Shown here piece by piece: positions 45,565 to 56,095 of a DNA stretch of 64,000 bases; the stretch's first letter is position 1; every line of letters begins with the position of its first letter. Origin of the DNA: Buddleja alternifolia (taxonomy: Eukaryota > Streptophyta > Magnoliopsida > Lamiales > Scrophulariaceae). The notes beneath the pieces are model-generated. The model had not been told where the DNA came from. It worked only from the letters and a program-made list of their open reading frames with translations, and searched no databases. Location of the stretch: contig CM033400.1 in the NCBI GenBank assembly GCA_019426215.1, forward strand, positions 17,840,568 to 17,904,567. The letters run 5' to 3'. Made by a program: the position numbers and the translations under genes.

Positions 45565-48130
45565 AAAGTGAGAATATTCTTAACGCTGAAGTCTTCTTTT
45601 AGAATAGAGACAATTGAATCACTTTTTAAGAAATATTATTTTTGTTTTATTAGCAATCAATCTAACATGCATAAAAGTAAATGCCTGATGATCAATGTAT
45701 AAAATTTTGAAAACCATTTTTGATCATTGTCGCTTACTAATTGGAATGAGTACAATTTTAAAGTTCCCCCTAATATTGATAACTCATTTCAATTTTGAAA
45801 TTGCTTTAGACATTATAATAAAGTGGATTCCCCCTAAATTATATGCCTATAAAAAGTATAATGCTTCATGATTAAACTTTTAAATCAATCATACCTAATT
45901 TGCTTCTCAAAATGAAAAAACGTTGTTCACTGAGCACTTTGGTGAAGATATCTGTCAACTGTTTATCAGTTCCAATAAAATACATGGAGATATCTTTCTT
46001 TTCAACATGTCACGTAAGCAATGGTAGCGAATGTCAATGTGTTTAGTTCTAGAATGAAGAATTGGGTTTTGGGTCATAGCTAAAGCGCTTTGGTTATCAC
46101 AATGGATTGGGGTAGGACCTAAGAGGATTCCATAATCTCTAAGTTGTTGCCTCATCTAAATGATTTGTGCACAACAGCTTTCAGCGACTACATACTCGGC
46201 CTCAGCGGTAGAAGTCGCTATGGATTGTTGTTTCTCACTAGTGCTTTTTCTATCTATTTTGCATCCTGTAAAATCTACGTCTGAATAACCAATTAGTTCA
46301 AAAGGAGAGTCCCTTGGATACCATAAGCCCACATTTTGTGTGCCTTTTAGGTACTTAAGGATTCGCTTGGCAGAAATTAAGTGTGACTCTCTAGGATCAG
46401 ATTGAAAGCGTGCATACATGCATACCGAAAACATGGTATCGGGTCTACTAGCGGTAAGATAAATAAGTGATCCAATGATACCTCTATAGTTAGTGATATC
46501 ACTTTTCTTCCCACTTTCATCTTTATCTAACTTATGCATTTGGCTCATCAGAATTTTTGAAGATGATGCATTTTTCATACCAAATTTCTTAATCATATCT
46601 CTTGTATATTTAGCTTGGTTTAGAAATATGCCATTAGGGAGTTGTTTAACTTGTAATCCTAAGAAGAAAGTTAATTTAACCATCATGCTCATTTCAAATT
46701 GAACTCGCATCATTTTGGAAAATTTCTCACACAATCGCTTGTTAGTAAATCCGAAAATAATATCATCAACATAAATTTGGACTAAGAGAATATCTTCGTT
46801 ATGGGTAATTTTAAATAACGTTATAAATGCTGCCTTTTGAAAAGCCTTTACCTATAAAGAAGATAGAGAGAGTATCATACCAGGCTCTTGGTGCTTGTTT
46901 AAGGCCATAAAGTGCCTTATCCAATTTGTAGACTATACTTTTGCCATGGTTGTTGATTAATCCTGGGGGTTGCTATACATATACCTCTTCTTGGAGTTTA
47001 CCATTCTGGAAAGCACTCTTCATGTCCATTTGATACACTGTGAATTTGTTGAATGCGGTAAACGCTAGCGACATCCGAATTGCTTCAAGATGAGCTACTG
47101 GGGCATAAGTTTCATCAAAGTCAATACCTTCCTCTTGATAATAACCCTGAGCGACTAATCTGGCTTTGTTTCTTACAACAACACCATCTTCGTTCATTTT
47201 GTTCCTGAAAACCTATCTAGTCCCAATAAGTCCTTGGTAAGTTGGTCTGGGAACTAGCGTCCAAACCTTATTACGCTCAAATTGATTAAGCTCTTCTTGC
47301 ATCTCTTCTACCCAACTTGAATCATTAAGCGCTTCATCCACTTTCTTTGGTTTCATTTGAGATAGGAAGCTTGCGAACATGGTCTCACTGAATGTAACGG
47401 CTCTAGTCCTCACAGAAGTTCTAATATCTCCACTTACTAGCTCTGGTGGATGATCTCTAAGCCATTTACGATCTGGTTGGAAAGGGTTGAGAGACTCTTG
47501 ATTATCAATCACTTGATCCTCATTAGTCTCTTGCGCGGTCGCTTCATCACTCACAGTTCCAATTTGGTCTTGATGATCATTCTCTTCATGATTGTCGGCA
47601 TCTCTTGCGGTATTATCATTGATAACCTCATGGTAACCTTAGGAGTGGGCACAAAGATCTCATCATCCTCATCATCATAACTACCATGACCAAGATTGAT
47701 TTGTGATGCTTGTTGGGAAAGATCTTCAACTCTTACATCATCAATATTAACCTTACTCTGCTCTTAGTTAGCATCATCAAATACAACATGAATAGATTCT
47801 TCAACCTTCGATTTGATCTTATTTAGGATGAGAAAACTCTTTCTATTTTTGGCATAGCCAAGAAAGATTCCCTCATCCTCTTTAGGATCAAATGTCTTTA
47901 GGTTGTGGGATCCATTGCTATGAATGAAACATTTTGAACCAAATACATGAAAATATGAAAAGTTAGGCTTATGTCCTTTCCCTAACTAATATGGAGTCTT
48001 TCCATGTTGCTTGTTGATCATACACTGGTTCTGAGTGTAGCAAGCAGTATTGATTGCCTCGGCCCAAAACCTTTGAAGAAGTTTGGACTCTGTTAACATT
48101 GTCCTAGTGGCTTCTTTAAGCGTTCTGTTC
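45565..48130 (-). pseudogene. pol: Sirevirus pol remnant (element E): integrase C-terminus, RT, RNase H
   Basis: On the minus strand, 48130 starts inside the integrase (NRTLKEATRTML, then CFIHSNGSHNLK). It continues through the linker ASQINLG and RT ([32 protein letters not shown], a YVDDIIFG box near 46770) to RNase H ending near 45905. RNase H lacks about 18 residues after DRKSTS, so the RNase H core is damaged. Frameshifts and stops occur in RT (for example near 46830 and 46973). After the stop come two polypurine tracts and spacer as in element A. The left end is cut by a copia LTR and the right end by a gypsy LTR. It is a useful reference for what element A has lost. Confidence 0.87.
45764..45836 (-). 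other. Polypurine tract pair of Sirevirus element E
   Basis: TTAGGGGGAAT at about 45836-45829 and TTAGGGGGAAC at about 45777-45764, minus strand, spaced as in element A. Confidence 0.75.
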
Positions 48131-48383
48131 TGTAACATCCATTATTTTCGCCTCCTAATTTCATTGAGACTACAACAAGAGTTATGATTTCTGTTTATTA
48201 GATTTCGTAATTTATTCGATTCTAGCGATTCATGCTTAGTCCTAAATATTTACTTCGTGCTTGTATAGCCAAAAATTATACTCTAACTATATGTGAAATA
48301 GGCTTGTAGTATTTACAAGTCCTTATAGATTAGTTTATGTATGGTATGATCTAAGGCATATATGATATAAGTTTGTTTTTTAA

Positions 48384-48387
48384 TATA

Positions 48388-48431
<44 letters not shown>

Positions 48432-48432
48432 A
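48384..48432. repeat. (TA)n(TG)n microsatellite
   Basis: About ten TA units pass directly into about eleven TG units. Confidence 0.95.
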
Positions 48433-50354
48433 TTGATATATATAAATAGATGAGAGTAGAAGAAAAACGTAGGTGGCAAGCTTAGAATATAAAACCTCCT
48501 ACTTCCAATTTGAATGTGGCAAGAGAGGAAAAAAATGACATCATGCATCCTTTATCCTTCATCCTCACCTTGGTACCTTGTCGGTCAACTAGCATATAAC
48601 CTTCACCCCTTTCTTAATAATTTCAAGAAAAGAACATCTCAAACTCATATATCAGCCCTATTTAAAAAATGAGATTACCACCATGCATTCCTGGACTTGA
48701 AATGGTATTGGGAAGTCTTAAGTAATAGAGAACCTCTAAGGAAAAAGGGAAAAACAAAGCCTGCGCAGTGTTGGGAGTTTGCCAGTTTAAGGGGTCAAAT
48801 GATTATCCAAATTGATCTTGGCTGGTCTTGATTTCTTCCTAAGAAGGTAGATGAAAACGCGGATGGTTTTGGATATTTCCCAGCACTTCGGAGATGGTCA
48901 CAAAGTCCATCTAACCAAGACACATCTGCACAGAGCCAAATCTGCTACTAGGAGAGTTTTAGGAGAGTTTTAGGATGGTCTTGATTCCTTCACCTGTATC
49001 AGTAATACGTAATGATTTCACACACCATGAGAGACCTATTAATATTATATATTGTTGATTTATTGCCTTGGTAATTAGATTCTTGCATACAAGTCATGAG
49101 TAAGGTGTTTTAGAATTACAGTTTCTGAGGTTGATTTTAGGGCTATGTTTATGTGACCAAATGAGCGAATTTATTTATGTTAAATTTTTTTATACAATTG
49201 TATAGGTTATGAACTTATCTGCAAAATTTTATAAATATTGGAGGTCTGTGGTATTTTCTAAAATTATTTGAATGAAGCTGTCAGCATGTCTAGCGGGATT
49301 AAAGAAAGTTACTGTTTTAAGCTTAATTAGCACACTTAGAGTTTTTATATAACTTCTAAACTTTTATTTAACATTATAATTATGTTGATAATGTTTTCTG
49401 AAAATTTGGTCATTATTCGATTAACAAGGGATTTTTATAAAAATCTTTGATTGAAAGTGCCAGGCAGTTCGTTGGGTTTAAGAAAAGTTTTTGTTTTCAA
49501 CTTGACTGTCATATTTACAAATTTTATTTTATTTTGAAACTTTTACTGTAACTTTATATATGTGTTAGAAGTGGTTTCACAAAATATGGAAATTTATCAA
49601 GGAACATATATGTTATAAAATTGTTTGAAACTGAAGTCTATTTCAGAAAATGTTCCAGGTACAACAATATTTTGGTGAGTGAATCACCCACTTGAACATG
49701 TCAATTAAGTCTGGAATTTTTATGTCATGTTACTCAACTTGATTCTACTATTATTGTAAAATATTATAGCAAAATCATACTCTGATAATTTATGAGGATT
49801 TTTATTGTGAAACTGCGCACAAGCATATGTATCTTGCTTGCAACCTTTTTGAACAAAATAGCCTACATGTCTAGTTACTACTATATGTATAGTATGACTT
49901 ACCCGGTTTGGTTAGGTTAAAGTATCATAGTTGTAGAATATGATAGTGTGCTTGTATAGCAGGATATATCCGTGGTTCAAATAAGATATGAGGCGACGAC
50001 GCCGGGTTGTAACTGTGAGAGTTTCTCTTCTCCTTGAAACTCTTTAATTGTTTCACCTACTTGTGATTGTCTTGTTTGTTTCTACAAATATCTTATCAGT
50101 ATCTTGATGATTAGTTCGTGATGATTGTTGATTCCTAAATATTCCATTTGGCTCAATATCTCGTTATCCTTAATGATCATTCCTTTTGTGTCTATGGTAT
50201 ACATCTTTGTTGAAATGGTATTTGGTCTAGTCGGTGTCAGTTCTCTTGAGTTTTATCATACCAACATCCAGTTCTTGTCCTTCAAATCTCATTGAGATTA
50301 TTGCACTTTTTGGATCTACTCCATCGAATAAGGGAATAAGTGCTATGTGGGCAA

Positions 50355-50690
50355 AAGTGCTACACGACGGCGGGAGCCATCTCTTGAGCATGCAGGAGCC
50401 ACCTTTAGAGTCCTGATGTCCGGCATCCATTAGCGATGTGTCCTTTTCCTTGATTTAAAGCTTTGATTCTTAAAGACAGAGTGAAGTGAGCTAAGTGCTA
50501 TACCATGGGAGCCATCTCTTGAGGCTTTAGTGCAAATTGCTACACAATGGGAGCCACGTCTATGGTCCCCACACCTATAGATCAGTGAAAGGAGCTAAGT
50601 GCTATACGGGGCTAAGTGCTATGTGATGGCGGGAGCCACCTCTTGAGCCCGTAGGAGTCACCTCTAGAGTCTTGACACTTGAAACCATAT
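50355..50690 (+). repeat. Degenerate repeats of GCTAAGTGCTA...GGGAGCCACCTCTT
   Basis: Three to four degenerate units contain AAGTGCTA, then GGGAGCCA(C/T)CTCTTGAG, then GGAGCCACCT. They lie in the large gypsy LTR and are GC-richer than their surroundings. Short open frames here have no known motif. Confidence 0.7.
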
Positions 50691-50860
50691 GGTATGTGTT
50701 GAAAGGTGTGAAGTCTCTCGCTGGTATGGGACAGTGGGGAGACGGAGCACAATCATTTGGCATGAGTTCTAAATTACACGAGTTGTTCTCTTTGTTCTTA
50801 CTTCATTTGGATGCTTGATTGCTCGCCCTTCTGATATCTTGATTGGTTCATTTACTTGCC

Positions 50861-50883
50861 TATATATATATATATATATATAT
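50861..50883. repeat. (AT)n microsatellite
   Basis: An uninterrupted run of TA units in the gypsy LTR. Confidence 0.9.
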
Positions 50884-51022
50884 GCTTGTTTCTGTTATAA
50901 TATTCCGCTGCAGATTCCACTTCAAAGATAAAAAGGTAAAGCATACCGTTAACCTACCTCACTGAGTCATTTAGACTCACCCCTCCTTCTTTCTTTCTTT
51001 TCAGATAAGCTTAGTATGTCAG

Positions 51023-51966
51023 TGACACGCTAAAAGCTAACGTGCTATTGTAGCAAGTGCACTAGTCGTGTGTAGTAATAAGTGGACTAAAAGTCCGGGT
51101 TGTCGAACCACGGAGACTTGAATTTTAGTTTATGATTTTAACGAAAAAAGAACAAATATAATTAAAGTAAATTTTAGGTAAAATGCATACAATAAGAACA
51201 AGATTACACAGTTGATTTTACACAAAGTATAAAGGGAGACTAAGGCACATGCTAGGTTCAAATTGATCAATTATACTTATAAAGATTCTAGTTGAAGGAT
51301 TACGCTTATATTGTTATGGTGAGAACTCCGAGGGTAGAGAATAACCGATGTCTTGCGTATAAACTCCTATGCTTAGATCGTGATTTCCAAAATACTCCTA
51401 TCCGGAAATCTAACCACTAAACATGCATTAACGTACTAGAGTTCACTCGATTTGAATCGAACAACTTCACCCGGGAATCTTTACCTATGTCTAGGGCAAT
51501 TCCTCATTAGTTACGGGTCATGATGTGAATTTCTTGCACCCTAAGTCAATTTTCTCCCGAAATATTAACCTAGGCATAAGATTCTAACATATAGTGATCA
51601 AGTATATGCAAGATAGGCAAAAACACAAATTCACATCACATAACAATATAAGAACAACCTCAACAATCATCTATTATAAGCATATATCACAATTTGGCCT
51701 TACATGGCCCTAGTCTTATGAATTTAGTTCATAATGGATAATATGAAAAACATAAATGAATTAATACACATGTTCATAGACATAATTGAAATGAAAAGCT
51801 ATAAAAACTCCCTCAAAAGTGAATAATGATGGAACTTCAATTGAATCTTCCTTCTCCAATGACGATGATGAATCAAGAATCCTTCTCTCTCCCCTCTTTT
51901 CTTCTCTATGGATCGGTCACTTCTTCCCCCTCTTCTCCAAGAATTTGAAATTGATAGTGAATGATG
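51023..51966 (-). repeat. 3' LTR of D2, R-U5 part only
   Basis: It matches 60635-61580 of the other LTR closely, then stops at GAATGATG. In element orientation it begins 29 bases after the first T of the TATA box position in the complete LTR, at a pyrimidine-purine CA. That is where transcription, hence R, is expected to start. U3 is absent. Confidence 0.85.
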
Positions 51967-53513
51967 TAGGTTCCTCGGCATCCAATGCAGCGCTGGTTGC
52001 AATATCTTTGGCAATGGCCACCACTTCTTCATAATCAACATCGAGATGGGCGTTGATTGGTTCTTCAGCAGCAACTGGAACAATAGTTGTAGCACAAGAA
52101 CTATCCTCTATAAGAGCAGGATCTTCTACAGATGTAGGAAAAGAAACGCGGTGGGAAGAAATAAACTTACGCTGAGACAATAGCAGCTTCTTGAGCGCTT
52201 GGCTCAATGGTCTCAGGCTCTTCAGGAGCAGGGGCAGGTTGACGCTTGCCTGTCCTGGAATGCTTGAAAATCTTCTTAACGTTTACTCCTTCAACGAGCT
52301 TAAGAGTTTGGGCATGAGGAGCAACAATTGATTCTTCAAAATTGATTTTCTTGATGATTCATTCCAACTTCTTCCGCTTTATTAAAGGAATCTTATCCTC
52401 CTCATCCTAATCAGTTTCCTCACTGTCCTTGGGAGGAGATGGAATAGCATGAGCCTTGGGCTTACGAGAAGCCCTTTTCGCCTGTATAGCCGAACGCTTC
52501 ACGGCTTCAACCGGAGTAGGACGCTCAGCTTCCTCATCAGACGCTTCACGCACCACTTGGCGCTCAGATAGTGGTCTCGAAGCACCACCAACTCGGGGAG
52601 GGTGAAGAAGATTAGTTAGAATTCTCTTCCCTAGTAGCTTGACCTTTGCCAAAGGAAGCCCAAAGAGTGAACAGACTCCGCTCTGTACAGTAGATCACTT
52701 AGAATAGTTCCATAGGGTTGGTTTGCGCTGCTCAAACAGTCCCTAAACCTTCTGAACACATACTCACTCTAGTTTATCTTGATGTTGAGGAGTATGGCAG
52801 TCATCATCTGAAACTACATCGGATTGACCTTATCAAAGGTACCCACCCTGCATCCGATAATCTTGATGTAGAAATCAGCCATTAATCTGTACTTCGGCAC
52901 TATTCCTTCCTTCTCAAAGTGCGGTTTATATGGTACACCATCATATGCACTAGGGATGTAAGTTGAGCCGAGCCGGCTCGCGAGCCTGGCGAGCCGGCTC
53001 GACTCGAGCTCTACTCGAGCTCGAGTTTCACGAGCTCGAGCTCGAGCTCGAGCCTAAATGTATCTGCAAAATAATTATATATATATTTTTTTATATATTA
53101 AATATTAATTATAAATTATAATTACCAGGCTCGCGAGCCCAATTCAAGCTTGAGCTCGCGAGCCTGGCTCGAGCTCGCGAGCTCGTGAGCTCGAGCCGAG
53201 CTCGTTTTTTAACAAACGAGCTCGAGCTCGAGCCCTTCAAACCCGGGCTCGACGAGCTCGAGCTCGTGAGCTCAGGCTCGAGCTCGAGCTCGAGCCTGGC
53301 AAATTTGCCAAGCTCGGCTCGAGCTCGGCTCGTTTACATCCCTAATATGCACTCATAATAGTCCATGCTTCTTGAATTTGTTCTTAAGTAACACAGTCCA
53401 ATGCCTCACCCTCATTCAGCAGATTAAAGTTCTTGGCAATGAAAGCAGCAGAAATAATAAATTCTTTTGGAGACTCCTTCTTGGATAAAGAAAACAGGCA
53501 ACAGATAGACTTT
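51967..53513 (-). pseudogene. Sirevirus envelope-like fragment embedded in D2
   Basis: On the minus strand, translated pieces such as FYIKIIGCRVGTFDKVNPM, EAERPTPVEAVKRSA and HLDVDYEEVVAIAKDIA correspond, in the same order, to the envelope-like region of element A between about 9740 and 11110. Stops and frameshifts are frequent. An open stretch (52652-52407) encodes a basic, Pro/Ser-rich segment like the linker in A. It replaces the polypurine tract and U3 of D2 and lies in the same sense as D2. A MITE splits it at 52951-53344. The right junction shares about ten bases with Athila sequence (AAGRCAAG region, about 53514). Confidence 0.8.
52951..53344. mobile_element. Non-autonomous hAT-type MITE, 394 bp
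   Basis: Terminal repeats TAGGGATGTAA and TTACATCCCTA are flanked by a perfect 8-bp duplication ATATGCAC (52943-52950 and 53345-53352). The interior is almost wholly made of GAGCTCGAGC-type repeats in both orientations around an AT-rich centre (53060-53125). It would fold into a long hairpin. There is no coding capacity. The first eight bases of the TIR equal those of the large hAT at 22850. Confidence 0.93.
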
Positions 53514-55120
53514 AAGGCAAGACCAACATCATTCAATGGGAGAAAACAAAACAACTAACTAACTCACTTTCGTGGAGTAAACGATTGCACTTAGCGAGTG
53601 CAACAAGCCTTTAAACCTTTGAGTTACCTCAAAGGACGAGTTATAGTCTCGTGAGGGTTTGCATAAGATATACCCACAAAATCTAGCAAATTTTCAATCC
53701 CAACCGAATCAACACATCTCAATATGATCAACAAGAATGAATGGCATAAAATCAACCTTTTAAAGTTCACAAATATATATATACATATCAACTACTTTTG
53801 CTCATGTGACACCAATACTTGAAACGACTCCCTAGGGTATAGTGAAAAATAAATCTAGGGTATTATAGTCGAGAGGCATCCTTACCAAATTTTGGACATT
53901 AATCCCATATCTATCAACTTTTGATGAAACACAAGGCACAAGAATTATAGAAAATCTCATAGCCATTTAAATTTCATTATCTCAAATATTCAACATTCAA
54001 CTCATATGGAATTTCCATTAAACTTCATTAAGGCTAGATCATGTGCAATGTTTTATTCCATTAGGCTTTCTATGACACCCATGTAACAAGTTTTAGACCA
54101 ATGACTCCCAAACTAGATAGTTTTGGGGCATTAAGTGTAGAGACACTCCTAAGGATTTAATCACTCGAGTATCAAAGGCCACGAAATAAAACTAGATCTT
54201 TTAAACAATTCACTTCTTTTGGCTTGAGCATAGCTCAAATTAGCATAATAGTACAGTATATAGGCATGAAACTTTTCACCTCCGGTACGTATTAGCCTGA
54301 CCACTTTTGGTCATACCAAAATTCAACCTTTTCAATTCATTGTTAGCATATAAAATTACTACTCAACTTATAACCTTATGAGAAATCTAAGTTAATATTT
54401 TTGGAAATAATTCCTTAAGTGTCTTAAGATGGTTATCCTCTCAACTCCTCTACCTTCGATTTAAGTGCATTGTGAATCATCTAAAGAATCAATTCTAGTC
54501 TAAGGTCTCCACGAGCAATTTCAAAGATATATATATTCAATTAAATTCAGATTATTTTAAAAATTCATGCCATTTTTCCAAGTCAATCAATTTGAATGCA
54601 TCAATTGGAAGGACTAAAAATTTTTCATGCTTGATTTTCTCAACAAAGAAGCATATAAACATGATATCAAACAAACTTTCCCCAAATTCAAGTTAAAAAT
54701 TAGGATTGCATTTTCAATATTCAAAATAGATACTCTTCTACCCCCAAACTTAAATCCAACATTGTCCCCAATGTTGTTACAACATGCATACACAAAGGTA
54801 AAAGAACACTTACAACCAAGGATATTGAAGAACATCCTTAAGCTTCCAATGCATCCTTACAAAGTTTCTCCTCTTATCGAGTAAAATAAGAATCTCTAAA
54901 GGTGGGGTCCAAATGTGCATCATATCTAACACTTCAACTTTTTAAACCATCAAGCATAAGAAAAACATACATGCCAAAAGTGCATGCTTGAACACAATAA
55001 AAAGAAACAAACTAAACAAAACAAAAACGAAAGCAAAAAGAAAAGAAAACTTACAAACTTGGGTTGCCTCCCAAGAAGCGCTAGTTTAGAGTTGGTAGCT
55101 CGACTTGAGATAAAGAATCG
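53514..55120 (-). other. 3' non-coding region of D2
   Basis: Collinear with 37380-39000 of D1, with moderate divergence. It begins after the integrase stop with the conserved CTTGGGAGGCAACCCAAG segment (near 55065). No gene is seen. Confidence 0.7.
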
Positions 55121-56095
55121 CTAAAGATCCTGGAGGGGAATGGTCACTTTATCCCTCGACCCGTCAATCCCAATGTAATTCTTTAACCTTTGGGCGTTTG
55201 TCATGAAGGTTCGTCCATTATCCGTTATAAGTTCAATGGCACCAGAAGCATACACACGAGATACAACACATGGTCCCGACCATTTTGACTTGAGCTTCCC
55301 GAGAAAAAGTCGAAGGCGAGAATTGTATAGTAAAACCTTGTCTCCTTCATGAAATTCTCGGGGAATAATACGCTTATCATGCCATGTTTTCGTTCGCTCC
55401 TTGTAAAGCTTGGCGTTCTCATACGCTTGATGGCGCCATTCCTCAAGTTCATGTAATTGGAGTAATCGCTTGGTACCTACGAGTTGAGAATTAAAATTTA
55501 GAAATTTAATAGCCCAAAAAGCGCGATGTTCGAGCTCAACCGGTAAGTGACATGCTTTTCCAAAGACAAGGCGATATGGGGACATGCCAATCGGAGTTTT
55601 AAACGCGGTTCTATATGCCCACAAGGCGTCATCTAGTTTAAGGGACCAATCTTTTCTAGATGCGTTAACCGTTTTTTCAAGAATGCGTTTAATCTCCCGA
55701 TTCGACACCTCCACTTGACCACTCGTTTGAAAATGATATGGGGTTGAGATTTTATGCCGTACCCCGTACTTGTTCAGTAAGTGCTCGAATTGTTTGTTAC
55801 AAAAATGGATGCCCCCGTCACTAACGATTGCTCTAGGAGTTCCAAAACGAGTGAAAATCCTTTTTTTAAAAAATCGAGTAACCACCCGAGCATCATTAGT
55901 TGGTAAAGCCTTAACTTCGACCCATTTGGAGACATAGTCGACCGCAACAAGAATATACTTATTGGAACAAGAACTAGGGAAGGGTCCCATAAAATCAATA
56001 CCCCATACATCAAATAGTTCACATTCAAGCATGTTATTCAATGGCATTTCGTGTCTTTTAGAGATGTTACCTGTTCGTTGACACCTATCACAAGA
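55121..56095 (-). CDS. pol: Athila integrase (C-terminal part of pol)
   Basis: Reading continues in the same frame after a stop at 56096-56098. It contains the second half of the integrase zinc finger (CDRCQ) and the catalytic core with [12 protein letters not shown] (first Asp) and [14 protein letters not shown] (second Asp). The Glu segment [13 protein letters not shown] comes next, then the typical [17 protein letters not shown] and [15 protein letters not shown] Met at 56047 opens a 308-codon stretch, but the natural protein was continuous with the upstream RT-RNase H. Both core Asp and the Glu are present, so the domain itself looks intact. It would join element DNA to the genome in the nucleus. 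Confidence 0.9.
   Translation of the reverse strand, partial: SCDRCQRTGNISKRHEMPLNNMLECELFDVWGIDFMGPFPSSCSNKYILVAVDYVSKWVEVKALPTNDARVVTRFFKKRIFTRFGTPRAIVSDGGIHFCNKQFEHLLNKYGVRHKISTPYHFQTSGQVEVSNREIKRILEKTVNASRKDWSLKLDDALWAYRTAFKTPIGMSPYRLVFGKACHLPVELEHRAFWAIKFLNFNSQLVGTKRLLQLHELEEWRHQAYENAKLYKERTKTWHDKRIIPREFHEGDKVLLYNSRLRLFLGKLKSKWSGPCVVSRVYASGAIELITDNGRTFMTNAQRLKNYIGIDGSRDKVTIPLQDL

Larger units (their letters stand above)
48131..51022 (+). repeat. Large gypsy-type LTR, left part (continues at 62560)
   Basis: It starts TGTAACATCCATTATTTTCG, the classic TGTAACATCC start of many plant gypsy LTRs. It continues about 2.9 kb with no gene to the point where Athila D2 inserted (duplication GTCAG at 51018-51022). 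Near the right end, CCTCACTGAGTCATTTAGAC resembles a conserved segment of Tekay/Del-type chromovirus LTRs, as far as I recall. It contains a (TA)n(TG)n microsatellite and a degenerate repeat block. The lineage is uncertain. Confidence 0.6.

Noticed and set aside
48351..48548. 65-codon frame with His-Thr and Ile-Tyr repeats
   Set aside because: It is a translation of the (TA)n(TG)n microsatellite.
51967..53513. Simple nested Sirevirus insertion into the Athila LTR
   Set aside because: No LTR ends or target duplication, and about 1 kb of Athila (polypurine tract, U3 and start of the LTR) is missing at the site. It is a replacement, not an insertion.
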